NCBI GenBank assembly: GCA_041622675.1
Contig: JBFJYH010000078.1
Location: 1-7,839 of the forward strand
DNA from: Reddybacter sp041622675
GTDB taxonomy: Bacteria; Pseudomonadota; Gammaproteobacteria; Pseudomonadales; Porticoccaceae
Reading direction: 5' to 3'
Length of the DNA: 7,839 nucleotides
Below, piece after piece: positions 6,595 to 7,839 of the stretch. The position numbers and the translations under genes were made by a program. The notes under the pieces are model-generated. The model saw only the letters and a list, made by a program, of their open reading frames with translations. It was not told where the DNA came from and made no database searches. Each line of letters opens with the position of its first letter. Position 1 is the stretch's first letter.

Positions 6595-7296
6595 ATGAGC
6601 GAAATATATTTTGTCCGCCACGGCCAAGCCTCGCTAGGCGCCAAAGATTACGACCAGCTGTCGGAACTCGGCCAACAGCAGGCCGTCTGGCTGGGTGAGC
6701 ATTATCGTCAGCGCAATTTACAATTTGACCGCGTCATAACCGGCGATATGCGCCGCCACAAACAAACGTTGGCGGGTATTGAAGAAGGCCTCGGGCAACG
6801 CTTTGAGGCAAGCACTGACCCCGGCTTTAATGAGTTTCACTTCCGTCCGATTATGGCCATGTACGCCCGCCGTGAAGACCCCGAAGCGGAAATACCACGC
6901 ACCGCACGCCAATTTTTCGGCATTTTGCGCGGCACTATGCGCGCCTGGATTGATGGCGAGCTGGACACAGAAATTGCCCAGCACGATGCCAAGCAAGGTG
7001 GTAAAACTGAAACCTGGCTCGAGTTTAACCAGCGAGTCAGCCGCGCGCTCGTCGATGCCCGTCAAGGCCCCAGGGGCGAACGAGTGCTCATCGTTTCCTC
7101 CGGTGGCCCCAAGGCGCTGGCAATGAAAAGCGTAATGGGGCTCTCCGACGATGCCGCCATCGAATTAATGATGCAAATCCGCAACACATCAACCACCCGT
7201 TTTAACTACAATTCTCAACGCATTTCATTGGCCGCGTTCAACTTGCTACCTCACCTTGAGGAAGGCGATAGACACCATAGCATCACCATCGTCTAA
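6595..7296 (+). CDS. Histidine phosphatase (phosphoglycerate mutase-like) superfamily protein
   Basis: A 233-residue cytoplasmic protein of the histidine phosphatase superfamily. IYFVRHGQAS carries the R8-H9-G10 catalytic motif, with H9 the expected phospho-accepting histidine. R53 or R54 in TGDMRRHKQT fits the second phosphate-binding arginine, and E80 in FNEFHF fits the acid. The second catalytic histidine, normally in a V-x-H-G-G motif near the C terminus, is replaced: the protein reads VSSGGP (167-172) with S169 at that position. I recall a bacterial subgroup with TSGGP at the same place, so this is probably a subfamily trait, not a recent lesion. The substrate is unknown; metabolic phosphatase is possible, phosphoglycerate mutase is unlikely. 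The gene is followed after 79 bases by an acyl-CoA dehydrogenase on the same strand, suggesting a shared operon and a role near acyl-CoA metabolism. Confidence 0.85.
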   Translation: MSEIYFVRHGQASLGAKDYDQLSELGQQQAVWLGEHYRQRNLQFDRVITGDMRRHKQTLAGIEEGLGQRFEASTDPGFNEFHFRPIMAMYARREDPEAEIPRTARQFFGILRGTMRAWIDGELDTEIAQHDAKQGGKTETWLEFNQRVSRALVDARQGPRGERVLIVSSGGPKALAMKSVMGLSDDAAIELMMQIRNTSTTRFNYNSQRISLAAFNLLPHLEEGDRHHSITIV

Positions 7297-7361
7297 ACCG
7301 CGCAATGAGCATGAAGCCAAACACCCTCCTTTAACACAACACTAAACGATACATTTAGCAA

Positions 7362-7366
7362 AGAGG
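7362..7366 (+). promoter_or_regulatory. Ribosome binding site of the acyl-CoA dehydrogenase gene
   Basis: AGAGG lies nine bases before the ATG at 7376 and supports that start. The 79-base gap after the phosphatase gene has no obvious terminator. Confidence 0.6.
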
Positions 7367-7375
7367 TAACACCCC

Positions 7376-7839
7376 ATGAACTTCCAACACTCCCCCAAAG
7401 CTCTCGCACTGCAAGATTTACTCTTGAAGTTCATGGAGGAAGAAGTCTACCCGGTCGAGAAAGCCTTTAAAGAGTACATGCACAGTGTCGATAATCCCTG
7501 GGCAACACCGCCGATCATGGAAGACTTAAAAAAGAAAGCCAAGGCCGTTGGCCTGTGGAACCTTTTCTTGCCACCCCACGATGCCGACGACGAAAACGGC
7601 CTGAGCAACGTCGACTACGCTCCCTTGGCCGAAATCATGGGACGCGTGCCCTGGGCACCTCTGGTTTTTAACTGCAACGCCCCCGATACCGGCAACATGG
7701 AGGTATTCGTTAAATACGGCACCGAGGCCCAGAAAGAAAAGTGGTTGACGCCCCTGCTCAACGGTGAGATCCGCTCCTCCTTTGCCATGACCGAGCCCGA
7801 CTCCGCCTGTTCAGACGCCACCAACGTCGCCTGCTCCAT
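7376..7839 (+). CDS. Acyl-CoA dehydrogenase, N-terminal part (ACAD10/11-like), cut by the window edge
   Basis: The frame is open from ATG 7376 to the right edge, giving 154 complete codons. Family members are about 400 residues long, so roughly the first 40 percent is visible. The enzyme uses FAD to oxidise acyl-CoA to trans-2-enoyl-CoA and passes electrons to electron-transfer flavoprotein. Visible landmarks are the helical N-terminal domain, GLSNVDYAPLAEIMGR (75-90), NAPDTGNMEV (101-110), YGTEAQKEKWLTPLLNGEIR (114-133) and the flavin-contacting FAMTEP (136-141) followed by CSDATN (145-150). These are typical of the large acyl-CoA dehydrogenase group that often neighbours aminoglycoside-phosphotransferase-like kinases. 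The catalytic base lies beyond the window. Substrate chain length cannot be judged. Truncation is due only to the window edge. Confidence 0.88.
   Translation, partial: MNFQHSPKALALQDLLLKFMEEEVYPVEKAFKEYMHSVDNPWATPPIMEDLKKKAKAVGLWNLFLPPHDADDENGLSNVDYAPLAEIMGRVPWAPLVFNCNAPDTGNMEVFVKYGTEAQKEKWLTPLLNGEIRSSFAMTEPDSACSDATNVACS

Noticed and set aside
6718..7126. Open frames of 115 codons on both strands inside the phosphatase gene
   Set aside because: Both overlap the phosphatase frame, which has the family motifs in the right order, and neither has a ribosome site or a recognisable motif.
7615..7839. An open minus-strand frame at the right edge
   Set aside because: It lies opposite the acyl-CoA dehydrogenase frame, whose conserved motifs show that the plus strand is coding.

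Overview
The window looks like a piece of chromosome from a gammaproteobacterium with moderate GC content, possibly a marine oligotroph of the Spongiibacteraceae/Halieaceae kind. That guess rests on the types of SerC and SerA, the BarA/GacS-like hybrid kinase and the acyl-CoA dehydrogenase with its neighbouring phosphatase. It is an inference from remembered family patterns, not a search. I see no insertion sequence, phage gene, CRISPR array, tRNA or rRNA.

Layout. (1) 11-2384, plus strand: a two-gene serine operon, serC (phosphoserine aminotransferase of the archaeal/alphaproteobacterial type) followed by a short, ACT-containing serA (3-phosphoglycerate dehydrogenase). Together they make the first two steps from 3-phosphoglycerate to phosphoserine. 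(2) 2445-6100, minus strand and convergent with serA: a two-gene signalling operon. The first gene encodes an exported periplasmic binding protein of the ABC_sub_bind type. The second encodes an 893-residue BarA/GacS-like hybrid histidine kinase whose ATG shares one base with the stop codon before it (TAATG). (3) 6101-6594: a 494-base intergenic region with no convincing gene. It holds several short palindromes, an imperfect 25-base direct repeat, a cluster of four CTAG tetranucleotides and a likely promoter. (4) 6595-7839, plus strand: a histidine-phosphatase-superfamily protein lacking the usual second catalytic histidine, then the first 154 codons of an acyl-CoA dehydrogenase that runs off the right edge.

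How the genes work together. The serine operon is housekeeping metabolism. The binding protein and kinase most likely form one sensor: the periplasmic protein would bind a small ligand and present it to the kinase. The signal would then pass through a His-Asp-His relay to a response regulator that is not in this window. The phosphatase-like gene and acyl-CoA dehydrogenase probably belong to a fatty-acid or acyl-CoA catabolic cluster continuing to the right.

Most of the window is ordinary. The parts most worth a second look are the translationally coupled binding protein/kinase pair with no transporter genes, the His-to-Ser change in the phosphatase-like protein, and the repeat-rich region between the two divergent units. 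I do not see evidence that amounts to a wholly new system.
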